Source: G963663775 sp963663775 (GTDB lineage: Bacteria > Bacillota > Clostridia > Oscillospirales > Butyricicoccaceae). From it: a DNA stretch of 64,000 bases. Shown here piece by piece: positions 61,467 through 64,000 of the stretch; positions within the stretch are counted from its first letter, which is position 1; each line of letters starts with the position of its first letter. The position numbers and the translations under genes are program-made. The stretch spans positions 62,001-126,000 of the forward strand of contig OY760624.1 of NCBI GenBank assembly GCA_963663775.1, written 5' to 3'. The notes beneath the pieces were generated by a model, which was given only the letters and a program-made list of their open reading frames with translations, searched no databases and was not told the DNA's origin.

Positions 61467-62440
61467 TAATCGGAGAATCTGAGATCATACTTTTTGCCTT
61501 TTATATCCCATTTCTGCGAGTAAGGAGGATTAGAAACCACGGCATCTACTCTAACAAGTTGATATTTTTCCGTTTCATTTTCCTCGAAAAATGGCCAGTC
61601 TTCCTCTAATGTATCACCGTTTCTGACATAGATATTTCCAGGTTCTATACCACGCATAACAAGGTTCATCCTCGTTAGGTTGTAAGTGTTTTCCTTTAGC
61701 TCCTGCGCATAGTAGTTAATTTTGTTCTCTCCGGTTATGTATTTGGACGCGGCAGCGCCGATATTGATAAGTAAGGAGCCGGAACCTGACGTGGGATCGT
61801 AAATACGAATTTCGCTTCTGCCTTTCAGATGGTCAGCAACTATTTCAGACATCAAAACTGAAACCTCGTGCGGTGTATAGAATTCACCAGCCTTTTTTCC
61901 GGCATTGGCAGCAAACATACTGATCAGGTATTCGTAGATGAAGCCAAGCACATCATAGTCTTGCTTACCATCCATCGGTATTTTTTTGATCAACTGTAAC
62001 AGTCCGCTGATGGATTTAGTTTGTGCAGCCGCGCTCTCACCAAGTTTGGACAAACCTGTCTGAAGGGTATTGAATATCTTTTCAAACACCTTTTTGTGGG
62101 TAGGGCTGATGAGCCTATCAAAAGCAGACAAAGCCTTTCGGACGTCGGATACGTCAAAATCATTGCCTTTAGCAATCCAAGTGGAAAACAGATTCTCATA
62201 TGAAATAAAGTATCCAATGGCATCTTTTGTATAATTAACGAACTGCGCATCAGATTCATCCATGTGAGTAATATCTTCTTGAGACATGCCCTGTCCTTCG
62301 AAAAAATGTAGTTCCTTCTCGGAAAGGTATTTGTAAAAAATGAAGCCAAGAATGAAGTCCTTGTACTCGTTAGCTTCTATTTTGGAACGCATTTGATTTG
62401 CAGATTCCCATATAGTAGCAGCCAATTGCTGTTTATTCAT
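61466..62440 (-). pseudogene. Second HsdM, truncated just after the catalytic motif
   Basis: ATG 62440 follows GAGAGG. It encodes the N-terminal HsdM helical domain (LAATIWESANQMRSKIEANE; DFILGFIFYKYLSEKELHFF), the SAM site YDPTSGSGSLLINIG and the NPPYSQKW motif, and then ends at YDLRFSD, where intact HsdM goes on for about 200 residues. The break joins a tyrosine recombinase fragment. It is a different subtype from the hsdM at 1-1131. Confidence 0.88.
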
Positions 62441-62457
62441 AATGTATTTACCTCTCT

Positions 62458-62729
62458 TTAATCAGTAACCGTTTCTTCTGCAGCCGCACCGCTTTTAGCC
62501 CAATCATCAAGCTCCGAATATTTGAACTTCCATGACCTGCCAATCTTTACGGCTGGGATTCCGTTTTTTTTTTAATCCAGTCTCGAATGGTAGCAGGTTT
62601 GACGCCAAAATAGTCAGCAGCTTCATCAACATTGATCCAGCGTTCTTGAATGTTCTCTTTCATGTAATCTACCTCACTCATGAAGTATTGCTTTTCATCT
62701 TCCATGCTCTTGTTAGTGCGAAATCTCAT
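62458..62729 (-). pseudogene. Excisionase-type HTH protein with A10 frameshift, upstream of hsdM fragment
   Basis: The frame reads ERWINVDEAADYFGVKPATI RDWIKKK and fails after the T10 run at 62564-62573 (A10 on the coding strand). With one more A it continues NGIPAVKIGRSWKFKYSEL, then DDWAKSGAAAEETVTD to a stop at 62458, the full HTH_17 fold. Such small regulators often precede type I hsdM genes in clostridia. Confidence 0.78.
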
Positions 62730-62929
62730 AAGGGCTCAATATTATTGCTATCCTGTCTGGCACATTGTCAGGATAGCATTACCCATAATTATACATTATA
62801 TCTTATTTTGCCGCAGTTTACAATTGTTTTTGCGTGTTTTCATCGGTTTATCTTTTATAATTATACTTTTATGCCCAATAGATGGATTATCTCCAGAAAA
62901 CAGCTTACCACCATAAGGTAATGCACTTT

Positions 62930-63183
62930 TCATACTCAGCAACACAAAGTATTATGGCACCGCTGTTATCTTCAAAACCCACACACTGGAATACAAGGCA
63001 AAGTGGAAGAACAATGGCGGCGTAGTAGGCAGATACGCTTCCGGAAATAACGAAGCAATTATCCCGGAGGAAATCTTTAATAAAGTACAAGAGGAACGCT
63101 CCCGTCGGAACAACGTCGAGGTCGGTGAGAATGGCACCAATCATCGTAAAACCACGAAGTACTCAACGAAAAAGAAAGATTAG
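62930..63183 (+). pseudogene. Serine recombinase middle fragment
   Basis: The frame reads KYYGTAVIFKTHTLEYKAKW, VGRYASGNNEAIIPEEIFNK, VQEERSRRNNV and stops after STKKKD. This is the end of the recombinase domain of a large serine recombinase (the xxHEAIIPxEIFxxVQxE pattern). Catalytic and zinc-ribbon parts are missing. Confidence 0.7.
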
Positions 63184-63343
63184 CCCAACTAACACTTCGA
63201 TTATATGTGTTTAGGCAGAGCCTTTTGAACCCTCTTATTTTCCCTTGTACTCCGTTATTTTTCGTAGAACTATTTTATTCTTCCTCAAGGGGTATTCAAG
63301 TCGCGGCTTGAACCAAGAATTCCAGAAAAGCCCAATAGCGCAG

Positions 63344-63464
63344 AAAAGCCTGCAATACAAAGGATTTTGAATACCCCTATGGGGCAAATCCCTTGTATTG
63401 CAGGCTTTCTTAATACGAATAATAAAGGAATTGACCGAAGCATCGTATCAATGCTTCGGTCAAT
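63344..63464. repeat. Two strong hairpins
   Basis: AAAAGCCTGCAATACAA (63344-63360) with TTGTATTGCAGGCTTTC (63393-63409), and ATTGACCGAAGCAT (63430-63443) with ATGCTTCGGTCAAT (63451-63464). Terminator-like; no gene ends nearby. Confidence 0.7.
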
Positions 63465-63584
63465 GTTTGGTTGCAGAAGCAAGATTTAAACCTACGAAAA
63501 ATAAGCAGAGTGTAATTGCGAAGTTGCGCAGTTTTGTTAGAAATGTATAGGGTTGTGTTAAGAATCAAGCGAAAGAACGAATCT

Positions 63585-63960
63585 ACCTGTTTGCCGAGTG
63601 AACACAGTGTTCAAATCCGCTTCGTTTCCGTTTGCTGGGTGAACACCCTATGAGTACCCGCTTATTGAGTGCAAGGCGAAATCAACCGCCAAGCTCCACA
63701 AACGGGGATTTTTCACCCCCACTCGACACACGGCAAAAAACAAAAAAAGCCGTCAAAAAGCCTTGAAATCAAGACCTTTTGACGGCTAGTGTGTGCAAAA
63801 TAAAAACGCAAGCATTGTATCAATACTTGCGTTCTTATATGGCAAAGTACACGAGTTTGATACAAAATGCACCCGGTCGCCTTGTTCCCGTTTGCTTTGT
63901 GAACACCCTCGGCTCTTTCCGTTTGTTCCGTTTGCTTTGTGAACACACCACATATTTTTC
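63585..63960 (+). repeat. Dispersed intergenic repeat, copy 2, with hairpins
   Basis: Contains CCGTTTGCNNNGTGAACAC units near 63588, 63628, 63890 and 63925, hairpins AGCCGTCAAAA/TTTTGACGGCT (63748-63787) and AACGCAAG/CTTGCGTT (63805-63833), and the 32-base unit at 63841-63872 shared with 34890-34921. From 63184 to 64000 no gene is supported. Confidence 0.7.
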
Positions 63961-64000
63961 ACTTAAACTATAAGATACATACTTTATTTCATAAATATGT

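Overview
The window looks like a heavily rearranged accessory region of a low-to-mid GC Gram-positive anaerobe, probably a gut clostridium of the Ruminococcaceae/Oscillospirales type. The evidence is AGGAGG-type ribosome sites, Firmicutes-type phage genes, clostridial families (DUF4003, DUF5104, DUF6906), Hol-Tox-like type I toxins and a CCA-encoding tRNA-Leu. The genus is inference. No rRNA operon, CRISPR array or replication origin was seen.

Layout. 1-6.4 kb: a type I restriction-modification operon (hsdM 3' part, hsdS, hsdR, then a GIY-YIG/DUF4357 protein). 6.4-7.9 kb: an IS256 element with a clean 8-bp target duplication. 8.2-9.6 kb: rlmD, the clearest housekeeping gene. 9.7-12.7 kb: debris (IS630, IS110 remnants, a terS stub, a DUF5104 pseudogene) around a small promoter/membrane-peptide/HTH module. 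13-17.8 kb: cargo (Vat-like acetyltransferase, MBL-fold hydrolase, broken merR, ferredoxin-type membrane protein, broken DUF4003). 18-21.3 kb: a truncated IS5 copy, a peroxiredoxin stub and a large serine recombinase. 21.5-24.5 kb: an orphan HicB and three tandem type I toxin-antitoxin units, the first split by an IS3 element. 24.6-31.3 kb: divergent phage-type regulators carrying two head-to-head IS110 copies, small phage genes, an IS30 stub and an intact IS5 copy. 31.4-34.9 kb: tRNA-Leu(UAG) followed by a small integrative module (excisionase, repressor, broken ImmA, broken tyrosine integrase). 35.1-36.8 kb: a regulator and a second IS3 element. 36.9-42.4 kb: a tightly coupled six-gene operon with a degenerate resolvase, a large serine recombinase, two proteins sharing the recombinase C-terminal domain, and two ParB-fold proteins. 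42.7-59.5 kb (minus strand): a defective prophage with orphan methylases, an HK97-type head module, a tail chaperone with a -1 frameshift, and an inserted HigBA pair. 59.7-63.2 kb: a DUF2807 protein, fragments of a tyrosine recombinase and a second hsdM, and a recombinase stub. 63.2-64 kb: hairpins and repeats.

Two systems stand out. First, three intact copies of a 1781-bp IS110 element and a 393-bp deletion derivative all sit in an AAGGAG sequence with GGAG at both ends. Three of the four lie in the Shine-Dalgarno site of a downstream gene and regenerate it; the fourth cuts a gene that reads in frame once the element is removed. The long 3' noncoding end holds short matches to both junctions and is a candidate bridge RNA. 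Second, the 36.9-42.4 kb operon pairs an apparently active serine recombinase, in which I see no zinc ribbon, with a resolvase-domain protein lacking the catalytic serine and two accessory proteins carrying the recombinase's own C-terminal domain.

Several genes are broken by one-base changes in homopolymers. These may be true decay, phase variation or sequencing error, and the sequence alone cannot separate these.
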